From Parasponia andersonii (lineage: Eukaryota; Streptophyta; Magnoliopsida; Rosales; Cannabaceae), in NCBI GenBank assembly GCA_002914805.1, contig JXTB01000118.1:821240-885239 (forward strand): 64,000 nucleotides of DNA. The letters are read 5' to 3'. The translations under genes were made by a program, and so were the position numbers. Shown here in pieces: positions 35,426 through 47,429 of this stretch (positions are counted from its first letter, which is position 1; each line of letters opens with the position of its first letter). The notes under the pieces were generated by a model, which saw only the letters and a program-made list of their open reading frames with translations, did no database searches and had not been told where the DNA came from.

Positions 35426-35872
35426 AGTGCTGCAGCTGCTGTCTTGATGCATAACCCGGCCCTCAAATGCATTGAAAAGGCCAAAATAGTTGAAAAAATG
35501 ACCCAAGCATTCGAGGATTCGGAGAAGGCTCGCGAGGAAGAGAAGAAATCCTTCAAACTGGAGAATTAGCAACTACGCGAGGGTCTGGCCAAGGAAAAGC
35601 TTGAAAATGAGAAGCTAGAGGAGAAAATAAAAGATCTTGAGAAGACTATCTCCGAGCATCTGGATATTCTAGAGAAGGCAACGACAGAGGTGGCTTATAA
35701 GGCTATAGAAGAGTTCAAGGCCACTGAAGGCAAGGAGCTCGAAGAAAAAGCTAGTGACATTGTCTCGTCGACCATAATATATAATATCTTCTGCGAGCAT
35801 CTGGCTTCGACTTTTCCATCCTTGGTAAAGATGTGGTCAAGCTTGTCTAGAGTTGGAGGGATGCCGAAGTAG

Positions 35873-36647
35873 CCAAAGCTGGAAACAGTGGAGCGAGCAC
35901 ATCTGCGTAGTTTATTATTATTATTTTTTTTAAGTTTCAGAACAATGCGGGCTTCGTCCCTTAAATTTTTTTTTGTAATACTTCGCTTGCATATAGGTGT
36001 GAGCCTTTATCAATGAATGCTTAGATGTTTATTCTTGCAAAACAATTAAAACACTACATTGTAATATAAAGATACATAATTTAACCAAGTAGTCAATCAC
36101 TAGGTGGCTGATCGGTATGCTATTGTGATTTGAATCCAACACACTTAAAATGGGCTTCAAGTGTTAGGATAGGTTAGGTCGCTTAAGAAAACAGCAAGTA
36201 TGAGTGATGCGAACTCATTACTGTTTTTCAAAAGTTCCATGGCAAAATGTATAGCAATATATCACATCGAACAATGAATGTTTTGCTTAGTTACTTTGTT
36301 GTTCAAGGAGGAAAATTGTGTAATGCGACATACTATGGCATGAAGCGAGGAAAAAATCCTAAGATTTTAAGAAATTTTAGAAATTCGGCGATCTAAAATT
36401 CCAAATCCTCTAAATGGATGTTTGCATAGTCCCTTAGGAAGCAATAGGAGATAACATTCTGATCCCACTACCCCCCGACTTTTATGGTGTTCTAACTGCC
36501 ACAAAACTATAAAAGGTAACCAAATTGAATAATCGAAGAGGACATCCTTATTGATAATGAATGACGAATGACGAATATAAGTAGATATCTTTATTGATGA
36601 ATGACGAATACAAGATACCCCCCAGGTCGTTGAAAATACATGAAGAT
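35873..36647. other. Untranslated stretch between antisense ORF and integrase end
   Basis: The two convergent coding units meet here. No coding frame stands out. It contains a short direct duplication around ATTGATGAATGACGAAT (about 36548-36612). Confidence 0.5.
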
Positions 36648-37740
36648 TTACTGATAATAGCGACGAAGTTGTTCTGCATTCCAAGCATGCTCGATCTTTT
36701 GTCCACCAGTGTGAGCTAACTTATATGTCCTAGGTCGAATGATGACATCAATAACATACGGTCCTTCCCAAGAGGGTCCAAATATACCAACACCGTGCTA
36801 TCTATTATTAGGTAGAACTTGCCGAAGAACAAGATCACCAACTTCAAATTCCCTTCTTCTAACTTTAGAGTTATAATATCGAGCAGTGCGCTGTTGATAT
36901 GATGCGATTTGAAGCTGAGACTGCTCGCGTCTTTCTTCTAAAAGATCGAGCTCAATCCTCATTAGTGCTTTGTTATGATCTTGCTCATAGGTTGACCATT
37001 GTAGAGAGCTCGCACCAATTTCTACCGGAACCATTGCTTCGTATCCATAAGCTAAAGAGAATGGACTCTCTTCATAGTGATTCGTTGAGTGGTGCAATAA
37101 GCCCATAACACTTCAAGGAGTACCTCTGGCCAAGCTTCTTTATGCTCTTCCAGCTTCGTCTTTATATTTTGTTTAAGTATTTTGTTTATAGCTTCGATCT
37201 GTCCATTGGCTTGTGGATAAACAACAGCGGACAAATTCTTTTTTATGCCTAAGTTGACGCAAAAGTTTTAGAACTCATCCAGTCAAATTGTTTCCCATTA
37301 TCAAAAATTATAGTATGCGGTATACCATAACGGCAGATTATAGATTTGTAAACAAAATCTATCATCTTCTTTGCGGAAATGGTACTTAAGGCTTCAGCTT
37401 CTATCCACTTGATGAAATAATCAATTGCGACTACTGCATATTTTAATCCACCTTGTGCCAATGGGAGCATTACAATAATATCAATTCCCCATATTGCAAA
37501 TAGCCATGGACTAGTTATTGAAGTTAGAGGAACATGTGGCATTCTTGGAACAGTCGCAAATCGTTGACATTTGTCGCACCTCATAGCAAATTCCATCGTA
37601 TCCTTTTTCATAGTTACCGAAAATTCCCTTGTCTGAGAACCTTGTTCGCAAGTGCTTGCCCCCCATAATGGTTTCCACATATTCCTTCGTGAATTTCCCT
37701 TATAATGTAGTGTGCTTTTTCTTCATCGATACATAATAAC
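36648..37740 (-). pseudogene. Tat element 2 integrase, broken
   Basis: Zinc-binding HHCC part ends near 37600 (REIHEGICGNHYGG upstream, MRCDKCQRFA here). The core has IWGIDIIV (first Asp), IIFDNGKQFD (second Asp) and PQANGQIEAINKILK (Glu), so the D,D,E residues are all visible, but a frame break lies between the second Asp and the Glu near 37240. 37106-36798 continues ESPFSLAYGYEAMVPVE. The C-terminal module GPSWEGPYVI and WNAEQLRRYYQ then stops at TAA 36650-36648. Confidence 0.9.
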
Positions 37741-38642
37741 AACGGTAAACTAAAACTTCTTCGATAAAGTTTCTCGTCATAGATGACATAACAAGCGGCA
37801 TTCATTCGAAGTCGCTTTGCATCGTCTTTGTTTTCAGGGAGATCGCTATTTTGTATATACTTCATTATAGGATCCATCCACGACAGTTTTTTGTCAACCG
37901 GCATGGCTATTTGGGGCTCTACTTTGATACTTGGTTTTGTAAGAAATTCGACAGGGACCACCTTTAGTAATTCGGCATCTTTTGTTGAGGCGAGCTTAGC
38001 TAGAACATCTTCCCGAGTTTTCTTAATGTGAGGAAGAAGTTGAATGTTATAGGCAGTAAATGTCGAGAAGAGTCTTTGGACCTCCTGTAAGTAGGTCATC
38101 ATTCTCTCTCCTCTTATTTGATAATCATCAGTTACTTGACAAATGACCAGTTGGGAATCACTGTATACCTCAATCATTTCGACCTTCATTTCTTGTGTGA
38201 GCTTTTGCCCAACTATCAGTGCTTCATATTCTGCCTCATTATTTGACGAAAATTTGAAGTGAAGTGCATAATGAATATTATGCCCTTCAAGACTGATTAG
38301 TACTAAGCCCGCATCAGCTCTATTCTCGTTTGATGGTCTGTCGACGTAAAGTTTCCACAATCTTGATAAATCTGTAACAGATTTTTCGATCACTTCTGCG
38401 GGATGATTGATATCATATGTGAATTCTGCAATAAAATCTGCAAGAGCTTGCCCTTTAATCATAGTGCGGGGTTGAAAATTAATGTCGAACTGACTCAACT
38501 CAACTGCCCATTTAAGTAGTCGTCCTGAAACTTCAGGTTTTTGCATAACTTGCTTTAATGGAAAATTTGTGAAAACTTTGATAGAGTGCACATGAAAATA
38601 AGGTCGAGGCTTTCTGGATGCGATGATGAGTGCTAAAACCAA
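37600..38642 (-). pseudogene. Tat element 2 RNase H region with second (archaeal-type) RNase H
   Basis: 342-codon open stretch. Its start is the end of the usual gypsy RNase H (HSIKVFTNFPLKQVMQKPE, SGRLLKWAVELSQFDINF). After a linker a second RNase H follows: WKLYVDRPSNENRADAG, then NNEAEYEALIVG, YSDSQLVICQV and EDVLAKLAS. The D, E, D, D positions expected at the active site are all present. A second RNase H is a known mark of the Tat lineage. The ORF then enters the integrase zinc region. Confidence 0.85.
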
Positions 38643-39790
38643 CTTCTTTATCTCTGGATATCTTGTTTCAGTATCGAATAATCATTTACTTATGTAATAT
38701 ATCGATCGCTGTATCTTTTCTTCTCAAATGCAGCACTTGTCACATATTTGGAAACAACAAGATATAAATATAATTCTTCCCCCAGATTTGGCTTCGACAA
38801 GAGTGGAGGAGAACCTACGTGTGCTTTTAATTCTTGAAACACCTACTCGCATTCTTCCATCCACTCGAACCTCTTCGAACCCTTCAGTATTTCAAAGAAT
38901 GGTTGGCACTTATCTATTGACCTAGATACAAATCGACTCAATGCGACCACTCTTCCTGGCAGGCTCTGCACATCTTTGGGTTTGCGGGGGGATTTCATAT
39001 CGATTAGTCCTTGTATCTTCTAAGGGTTAGCCTCGATTCCTCGCTGGTTGACCATGAACCCCAGGAACTTTCCAGATCCTACCCTGAATGTGCACTTCTG
39101 GGGGGTTTAGCCTCATCTGATATTTTAAAAGGATTTTGAACATTTCATCTAGATGCTTGATATGATCTTCAGCTTTCTTCAAATTTATCAACATGTCATC
39201 GACATACACTTCCATTATCTTGACAATTTGTTTTGCAACATCGTATTGACAAGACGCTGGTAAGTCGCTCCTACGTTGATGAGTCCAAAGGGCATCTTCT
39301 TGTAACAATACAATTCTCGGTCAGTTATGAACGAAGTATGCTCCTCATCTAGCTCGTACATGGGGATTTGATTGTATCCAGAATATGCATCCATGAAGCT
39401 TAAGAGTTCATGCCCCGACGTCGCATCTACCAGTTGGTCGATTCTTGGAAGGGGAAAACTGTCCTTCAGGGACGTTTTGTTGAGGTCGGTGAAATCGATA
39501 CAAGTTCTCCACTTCCTGTTGGGTTCTTTTACTAAAGCTAGGTTTGCAAGCCAGTTTAGGTAGAAAGATTCCCTGATGAATCTAATTTCAAGCAACTTCT
39601 CTACCTCTTCTTTTAATGCGACGTAGCGTTCTGGATTCATGGGTCTTCTTTTTTGCCGTACGGGCTTCTTCGTTGTATCTATACTGAGACGATGACATAT
39701 GATATTCGGATCAATCCCCATCATATTCGAAGGTTGCCATGCGAAGATATCTAAGTTTGATTTAAGAAAAGCAATCAATAAAGCTCGCAT
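38643..39790 (-). pseudogene. Tat element 2 reverse transcriptase and first RNase H, frameshifted
   Basis: 39790-39215 begins with FLKSNLDIFAWQPSNMMGID and reads through VRQKRRPMNPERY, WRTCIDFTDLNK, FPLPRIDQLVDAT and FMDAYSGYNQIPM to KKMPFGLINVGATYQR. A frameshift within 39215-39308 moves to the frame holding VYVDDMLIN (YVDD at 39195-39206). 39027-38643 has further breaks and stops and covers the connection and first RNase H. Confidence 0.9.
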
Positions 39791-39860
39791 GGGTTCTTGA
39801 AGCTTCGCTCCAATTTTAGAACCTTCGAAGACCTATCAATCGGTAAATCTTCCAAGTCTT

Positions 39861-40535
39861 CTACAGGTCCAGTCTTGACCTCTCCATCGACTTCTCGAGG
39901 TTGAGGTCTTCGATTGATGTTCTGCCTGACGCTTCGCTTGACGCTTCTCCTGACACTTCACCTTGTAGCTGGACCATTATTATGCGAGGTTTCATATCTT
40001 TTGTTGCAAGCTTTATTGAGTTATTATAATAAGTCCTCGCATCATATTGGTTGCCTCGCACCTCTCCTACTTCCTGTTGAGTTGGGAACTTCATAGCTAG
40101 GTGGTAGATTGAAGTAACTACTCAAAGTTCCCTCAGTGTTGGTCTTCTTAGTACAGCATTAAATACAGAGGGACAATCCACAACTAAGAATTGGGTCATT
40201 ACCATTGAAACCTTAGGATAAGTTCCAACGTTGACCATTAACTCAATCATGCCCCTAGGCATTATGCTGTTACCAGTAAATCCGTAAAGTGGAGTGACAG
40301 CGGGATTTAGATCACTTTCACTCAATCTTATCTTTTTGAAGGCGTCATAGTATAAGATGTCGACGGCGCTACCATTATCGACCAATACCCGCCATAGCTG
40401 CATGCTTCTACAATTGATCTTTATGACCAACGCATCATTGTGCGGGTAATGGACCTCTCTGGCATCCTGCTCCGTGAAGGTAATATCTATATCCGGTACC
40501 CTTTGAAGCTTTCGTGGTTGCTGTTCAAGATGCAT
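39861..40535 (-). pseudogene. Tat element 2 protease region
   Basis: Active-site text VDNGSAVDILYYDAF, then GFTGNSIMPRGMIEL and FLVVDCPSVFNAVL, as in Tat proteases. A stop at about 40122 separates it from KFPTQQEVGEVRGNQ (40094), which is the normal continuation towards RT. Confidence 0.85.
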
Positions 40536-40655
40536 GACATTAGTTAATGGTTGATGTCGTGCTTCTCGTGCGTACCTATCTTGCGCCTTCTTCGAATCTC
40601 CAGCAACATGCGGTCCTCTAAAAATAGTTCACACATTGCGTTGAATTTCTAGTGG

Positions 40656-42440
40656 TCACTGTTGGTTTTCTTCTCGCCTTTCATTGTTCTGTTTTGTGTA
40701 CTGCCACAGCCGCTCTTCTTTAATTAATCTTTCGATTTCATCTTTTAAGGCAAAGTAGTTATTGGTATCATGTCCAATGTCATTGTGATACAGGCAGAAC
40801 TTGTTGGGATCGCACCTCGCTCTATCTTTTTTCATCGGTTCTGGTTGACCATACTGCTTCTGCTGATTTATGACCGCATAGATATGATCTATGGGTGTGT
40901 TCAGTTTAGTATAATTGTTAAACCTCATGGGAGCTCTTGAAATCTCCTACTTTTTCTATTTGGGCTGCTTCTCAGTCGATTGTTTATTACTCCTTTTGTT
41001 CGACTTCTTGTCATTATTGTTGTTGTTTGTGGCCGCATCTTCACAGCATCCTTTCCTCCCTTAGTCATCTTATGAAGATTTTCGTGTGAAGATGCCACAC
41101 TTAGATGTCAACCAACTCTTCGATAGAAGTCTTCAAGGGTTCTGCATTCTCGCTCAAGTAACTCTTCCCAGAGTTTAGTCTCTGGACGGACCCCAGCCAT
41201 CATTAGAGTTAAAACTCCTCCTTCAAGTGGGTTGTTAACATTTGCCAACTCTGAGGTAAAACAATTAAGGTAAGTTCGTAGAGTTTCCTCCAGACCTTGC
41301 CAAATAGCAGATAGACTGACCAGTGGAATAGTAAAATTCTTCGCGGCCTGGAATTGCCTCAAGAACGCAGTCTGAAGCTGTTACCAAGACAAGATTGAAC
41401 AAGGCTTAAGTCCTCAAAACCACTTCTTCGCTGCTCCTGTTAGAGTTACAACAAAGCATCTGCAACGTGCGAGATCATCGACACGATGATGTTCCATCAG
41501 GTCGCTGAAGTGATCCATATGGTCCCGAAGACCAGTTTTCCCATCAAAAGTATTTATGGTAGGAAGTTTGAATCCAGCAAGTAAGGCAGCAGCTCGAACC
41601 TCCTCGCTGAATGGTGATTGACGATACTCATCAGCGAGCTCATCGTCCTAGCCAGCAAGTGCATCTAATACGATCCTTAAATTATGAACATTGATATTTG
41701 GAGGGAGAACATTATCTCTTACTGGTGGTAAGAATGGCCTTTAGTCGTTATCACGATATAAGGCAAGTTGGTCAGGCACGGTCTGCTGCAACCTTTGTGG
41801 GGATTCTGATGAAATAGTACGACAAGATCGACTTTGGTCATTATGATGCGATATGGATCGCTCTTGACTACGTCGTTGTTCTAGATGTTATCTCAGGTCT
41901 GCAGGATTCTATCGAGATTCTCTACTAATCCTTTCAAAGACGCTCCTTGATTGACGTTTTTGCTCGTTGTTTAGACAATCATGATTGATGGTTGCTTTCC
42001 TAGAAGGTTGTCCACAATCACGATCAGTGTTCGAATTTCAGTACCAGATTCTAGAGGCAAGTCTGCGACCTTTCCTTTTCCCTTGGAGGTGCGATCTCCA
42101 TGACGCTCCTGTCAGGCTTTATGCTGGTCGCGGTTCTCTATCTCTAGGATCTGAATTCCTCTCTCCGATTGTTGAGCAGGACAATCTCTGGGATATTTAT
42201 GTTGTGGTGGGGTCACCATCTGTCCCTTAGCAAGTTGTTATAGAGAGTCATTAATCTGACTAGTGATTTGCTGAAGGTTCACCAGTGCCTCCTCCATGCG
42301 ATCCTATCTTTGGACAATATTTTCTAGCGCGGTCACGACAGATTGATCCTGAACAGGATCTACTTGTGCAGCAGTAGTGCTTTGGGGATGATTTTGCTAG
42401 TTCCGATGTTTCTGGTAGTGTTTCTGATGTTTGCCATTGT
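40656..42440 (-). pseudogene. Tat element 2 gag, broken
   Basis: 41362-41108 has FQAAKNFTIPLVSLSAIWQG then EETLRTYLNCF and GVRPETKLWEEL, the core of Tat gag. 40928-40656 has CLYHNDIGHDTNNYFALKDE, the short zinc-knuckle-like motif before the protease. The N-terminal part (42440-41363) is readable in pieces only. Multiple in-frame stops. Confidence 0.85.
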
Positions 42441-42481
42441 TGAAAGAAGCGGAATTGTCAAACTTTTCTGTTGGAATAGCC

Positions 42482-42497
42482 CTCCTACTAGTGCCAA
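42482..42497 (-). other. Primer binding site region of Tat element 2
   Basis: One base inside the LTR, minus strand TGGCACTAGTAGGAGG. The first bases fit a tRNA 3' CCA end, but I could not match the remainder to a particular tRNA; it may be mutated. Confidence 0.45.
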
Positions 42498-42498
42498 T

Positions 42499-42876
42499 TG
42501 TTGACGGAGGTTTTGTCAACAATGAATTTAGGAAATTGCAAGATGTGGCATATGTGTGAAAAGGGTTAATGAATCAAAGTAAATAAAGAGACAAGAATTT
42601 TATAGTGGTTCAGCCCCAAAAAAAATGAGATTACATCCACTATTTTTTCACTATTTTCTGAAGGATTACAAGATAGTTCAAAGTATATTCCGAAAGTGAA
42701 AGAGTCTCTAAATTTTTCCAAAAAGAAAAAAATCTCTCTGGCAGTATTGAACTTCCCCTTATATAGGTAAGGGTAGTTCAATGTTCCCCAATTATGAAAA
42801 CGGGTAAGTGTGTAATACAATTTGAGTAATAATATAACTAGGTAATAACTTTAAATGAGACGACTGGTCGATCTTC
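42499..42876 (-). repeat. 5' LTR of Tat element 2, cut by the gap
   Basis: 378 bases seen of an expected 605-685. Same order as the other LTR copies up to the N run. The remaining 230-310 bases would fit inside the 475-base gap. Confidence 0.85.
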
Positions 42877-43351
42877 NNNNNNNNNNNNNNNNNNNNNNNN
42901 NNNNNNNNNNNNNNNNNNNNNNNNNNNNNNNNNNNNNNNNNNNNNNNNNNNNNNNNNNNNNNNNNNNNNNNNNNNNNNNNNNNNNNNNNNNNNNNNNNNN
43001 NNNNNNNNNNNNNNNNNNNNNNNNNNNNNNNNNNNNNNNNNNNNNNNNNNNNNNNNNNNNNNNNNNNNNNNNNNNNNNNNNNNNNNNNNNNNNNNNNNNN
43101 NNNNNNNNNNNNNNNNNNNNNNNNNNNNNNNNNNNNNNNNNNNNNNNNNNNNNNNNNNNNNNNNNNNNNNNNNNNNNNNNNNNNNNNNNNNNNNNNNNNN
43201 NNNNNNNNNNNNNNNNNNNNNNNNNNNNNNNNNNNNNNNNNNNNNNNNNNNNNNNNNNNNNNNNNNNNNNNNNNNNNNNNNNNNNNNNNNNNNNNNNNNN
43301 NNNNNNNNNNNNNNNNNNNNNNNNNNNNNNNNNNNNNNNNNNNNNNNNNNN
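42877..43351. other. Assembly gap (475 N)
   Basis: Run of N. It hides the outer part of the Tat LTR and the insertion site. Any frame drawn across it is meaningless. Confidence 1.
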
Positions 43352-43468
43352 ATGCTCTTTCTCTCTCTTACTTTTTACAATAAAAAATATACATGCTAAA
43401 TTTTCATTGGCTAAATTGATACCTATGCATAGGTAAAAAAAAAAAAAATACCTACTGGATTGGTGCCC

Positions 43469-43500
<32 letters not shown>
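43352..43500. repeat. Gap flank with CT and TA microsatellites
   Basis: CTCTTTCTCTCTCT at the gap edge and a (TA)n run at about 43469-43500. No gene. Confidence 0.6.
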
Positions 43501-44956
43501 ACCTGCTTGTTGCTAGGCACGAAATTTGAAGTGCTAAGGCTTGGGAATTGCCTCATTTTGCATGTCAGGGTCAAGTTTTGCTACAACTTTGGATTAGACA
43601 AGCTACATAGCTATCCTAGCAATTTTCAACATAATAAACGTGCTCATGACCTCAAAATTTCCATTTTAGGCTATATTGAAGGTCATCGAGCACCCTGCCA
43701 ACCAACGAGTGATACCACGAGCACTATAGCTAGGCCTAGCTACACCGGTGAGGTAAGGGTTCAATTATATAGTCTTTATGCTTATTTTAGTTAAAATTGT
43801 ACATTACATAATATTTTGGAAATATATGGATTTTATTTAATGAAATTATTTTGGATAATTATCTAGTGAATTTGTAAACTGTTGAATCATTTTAAATTGC
43901 TCTGGATTATTGTACACGTTTTTAATGTTGGTTTAAATTTTGAGTTGTTTGAAAATATAAACATTATGTTGTTTGATTTTCGACAAAACAATGAAATTTA
44001 TAGTATGATTTTTGATTGTATCATTGTTGCATAGTTATTTTGAATATTAAAACATATTGTACATAATATAGGATCGTACTTGAAATCATGTTTGTATCAC
44101 GGTAATTTAGATCGGTGGCAAATTATTGCACTGCTAAGTGAAAGACCTAGGAACATGCGTATAGTTTAGCTGATACTCCACTAGGTAGCATTAGGATATA
44201 TCGTACCTTTAGTAATTAGGAGTATTATAGAGCCTAATAGAAGTTCACATATCTTCATTGATTGATTAATGATATATTCAACTATATGGTTTTGATTATG
44301 TATTTGACATATGTGGCTTTTGTTTTATAAGTAAATTTAGAAAAGACACTAATTATACAAGTTTGTTAAATTGTATCCATACAAAAATAGTAATTTAATT
44401 CCTAGTAGGCATTTGTGTGCTTAGTAGATTTGCTTGCTTGTATTAGTTTATTGTACTCTTTTTCTTTATAACTATTTAGCCCTATTCGAAAAAACTTATA
44501 AGTGGATGTATAAGAGCATTTTTGTCTCGATCAAAGGCCTTTCGAATATATGAGGATATTTTAAAATTTTGTAGATGGACATTTTTAAGCGTTGAAGTAC
44601 TTGATTTCAATGCTTATACCTATGGGTGATTTTAAAGTTTTGAAAAAAAAACTTGCGAATGATTTTCTGAATTTTTGTAAGGATGTCATTTTCTGAATAA
44701 TTTGAAAATGAAACTTTGTCTAATAATTTTTGTAAAACAATTATTGAAATTTTAACTTATGAAGCTCTCAATCTGCCGCTGACCTAGAAACAGGTCATGC
44801 TAAGTGTTTGATTTGATGCTTCTCTTTATTTATAAGAGTTCGAATTTGGGAGAACTTTTCTCCTACTTTAGTTTCTCTATATTTGGTGGATCAATCTATA
44901 AAACATCCAATAGGTTTACTTGACGATGTGTTGGTGAAATTTCAAGGAATTCAAGC
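43501..44956 (+). repeat. Tekay-like LTR fragment
   Basis: Blocks correspond to the LTR at 44957-47413: AGTGAAAGACCTAGG near 44140 against ATGAAAGACCTAGG near 46600, then matching TGATACtCCtA-, TATATGGTTTTGATT- and TAAATTTAGAAAAG-type text. More diverged than the two LTRs of the next element, so it is an older relative. The right end is where that element begins. Confidence 0.55.
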
Positions 44957-47413
44957 TGTAAAAACTGATTTTTTAGGGTAATTTGGACTTTTTACAAGGA
45001 ATGGCAAAGTTTTAATTTTTGATTTCCGGAATTAAATATTCAAAATATTAGGAATATTGTATTCAATTGCAACAGTGCCCATTTTTTTTACTTAAAAGGG
45101 CTTTAGAAGTCCAAATTCTCCAAATAGAGACTTAAGAGAAGAAAGGAAATAGTAGTTTCAGTTGGAACTATGTCGCGCCGCCATTGCTGCCCAACCTTGA
45201 CGATACGCCACCCCGTGCTGAAAAGACTCGTCAATGATCGAAACCCCTCCAATTTCGCTGGAATCGAAGCTCTGGTGACTGAGATCCGGCCATCTAAAGA
45301 GTGCACCAAAAACAAGGTTTTCTAGCAAAATTTCTGGTGTCCGACCTCCGTTTTTGACACCTCCAGTATCTGTGATCTTTTTTCGTTGTCGTCGACCATT
45401 TCTAAGTGGTTGCATATCAAAATTCATCTTTGGTATAGTTTTACGATTTTTAACGTTTTTATCAACTATGTAAAAAGTAATATTTTCGTAAATTTTTTGT
45501 CAAGTAATTATTTTACCCAAGGTAAATTTATGAGGTAAAAAAAGGTTTGCAGCAGTAAAAATAATATCCGATAGTGTGGTAATTTTAATAAACAAATGTG
45601 GTATTTTTTTGATTTAGAACGAAAAATGATATTTCTGCAAAAATGAATAGTATTATACTAGAGTTTGCTACTATGCAGATACGGGGCTTGGGCTGAGATT
45701 AGAAAGTTGTTACTTTCTAAATTATTATTGCAAAAATGACATTTTCTTACAAATAATTATGGAATTTGACACTTTTTAAAATATTTTCAAAAAAGATATT
45801 TTTCCAAAATAATTTTGTGATTATGATAATTTTTGAAATATTTCATAAAAGTGATATTTTTTTCAAATAATTAGCAAAAATGATACTTTTCTAAATACTT
45901 TGAAAAAGTGAATATTTTTCACATTAATTCAAAAAAGAGATATTTTTGTAATTCTCGAATTTAGAGCTGTTTAAGGCTCAAGATCTCAAAATTTAATTTT
46001 GATTTCAAAATTGAATTAAGTCTGGTTGAGAAACGAATTTTGATATTTAATATCGCTATATTTTAAAATAGCACAAATTCTGAGGCTCGTAAATAGTATC
46101 ATTTTGCGTGTCATGAGGTGAGTCCCGCACCAGGACCCACTTCTAGCAAAGTATATATCTGATCCAATATTATTGGGTATTCTGAATTCAGTGGTGAGCT
46201 CTATTTCTCCATTTGAGCTCCACTAGAAAAGTCACTTTTTCAAGTGAGTTTACTAGAATCCCGAAATGACTATTTGAATCTCCAAATAATTAACGGGAGT
46301 TTTTTCGAGTGTCTTTAGCTTAGTATAGCTACCATATTGAGATAGGGGTTCAATTACCTGATTTTATATCGGTTTTGATTTATAATTATATTAAAACATA
46401 TTTATAAAATAGCGGCATACATCCCATGTTACAGTAAATCCCTAAATAATGCCAAGATGGATTTTAAAACATAATTTGATTCATGGATGCATGGTTATTG
46501 TGAATTGTTATATGTTCCACAAACGATAGAATCACACACTTGAGTTCTATTATTGCATCATGGTAGTTTAGATCACTGGCGAGTTGCTGCAGTGCTAGAT
46601 GAAAGACCTAGGCCCCTACGCAGGTTTTTGACTGATACACCTACGGGTAGTGTCAGGATACTAGGTATCTCTACTACAGACGTATTACATAGCCATGATA
46701 GGAGGATGAGAGCTCACTCATATACATGGTTGATTTTTGATATGTACAATTATATGGATTTGATTTTTGTTTTGAACACGTAATTATTCTAGATACCAAT
46801 TGTTTTATAAATTTGGTTTATAAATAGATTTTGGAAATTGCATCCATTCAAAAAGATAGTGGAATATCTATTGAGCATGTGAATGCTCACCCCCTATACT
46901 TCTCCCACTTTCAGGTGTATGTCTAATTAAGATAGTAATCCCGATAGTTAGATGAGCTACATAGCTTGTCCAAATAATTCTAATCTAAATCCCTGGTGGG
47001 TATTCGTACATTTTTATCATTCTTTCCTTATTCTGTTATTTAGCTAAGATTAGTAAGTGGGTGTATGAGAATGATTTTGTTGTTAAATTGAGTATTTAAA
47101 ACAATAAATGATTTTATATAACATATTTTAGACATTCAACTAAATATTTCAATTAAACTTAATTTATCAAAGTTTATAACTTCTCAACAAGTTCTAAAAG
47201 AGATAGCTGAAATTTTCTTATACTTTGATGAGTATTTCTCTTATGAAATTAAAACTAATAAGTGTTTTAATGAATGAGGAATTTATAATGATTTGAGGAT
47301 CAAAACGAGATTATCTAATACTTGATTTCTCTTAAATTTTGTAAAATTAGTATTTTATTATATTTTTACTTAAAATTACTAAAAGTCATGACTTTAGATT
47401 TTCGGTCGTGATA
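44957..47413 (+). repeat. 5' LTR of large-LTR element (2457 bp)
   Basis: Starts TGTAAAAACTG and ends CGTGATA (ancestral CA probably changed to TA). Compared with the 3' LTR it lacks about 110 bp near 46410 and about 28 bp near 46830. Confidence 0.85.
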
Positions 47414-47417
47414 GAAA

Positions 47418-47429
47418 TGGTATCAGAGC
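47418..47429 (+). other. Primer binding site, initiator tRNA-Met
   Basis: TGGTATCAGAGC, exact match to the standard plant site, four bases after the LTR end. Confidence 0.95.

Larger units (their letters stand above)
33769..35872 (+). pseudogene. Antisense intron-containing ORF of Tat element 2 (PF04195-like)
   Basis: On the strand opposite to this element's gag-pol. ATG at 33769 follows TTTTCAG. The first block aligns with element 1 (TNKLRKIICNYKIDV, FNRPHTPPRGIALFSE) but has stops at 33883 and 34147 and several frame slips. Candidate introns: 34497-34558, 34884-34953 and 35363-35425, all GT..AG and 62-70 bp. Joining across the last restores LAN then SAAAAVLMHNPALK in frame. The end (35500-35872) is Glu/Lys-rich and looks coiled-coil (KAREEEKKSFKLEN). 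Expression would need an antisense promoter, perhaps upstream of 33300; none is proven. Confidence 0.7.
32100..42876 (-). mobile_element. Tat-lineage Ty3/gypsy retrotransposon (element 2), near complete
   Basis: Minus orientation: 5' LTR (42499 into the gap), primer site, gag, protease, RT, RNase H, second RNase H, integrase, an antisense ORF, purine tract, 3' LTR (32100-32704). This is the Tat layout, including an extra ORF on the opposite strand between pol and 3' LTR. Gag-pol carries several frameshifts and stops, so it is not autonomous as it stands. The outer end of the 5' LTR is hidden by the gap at 42877-43351. Confidence 0.9.

Noticed and set aside
42855..43436. 193-codon frame on the + strand
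   Set aside because: Most of it is unknown residues from the N run; the ends are LTR and low-complexity sequence.
46553..46783. 76-codon frame in the large LTR
   Set aside because: The matching sequence in the other LTR (about 53150-53370) has stops; no domain.
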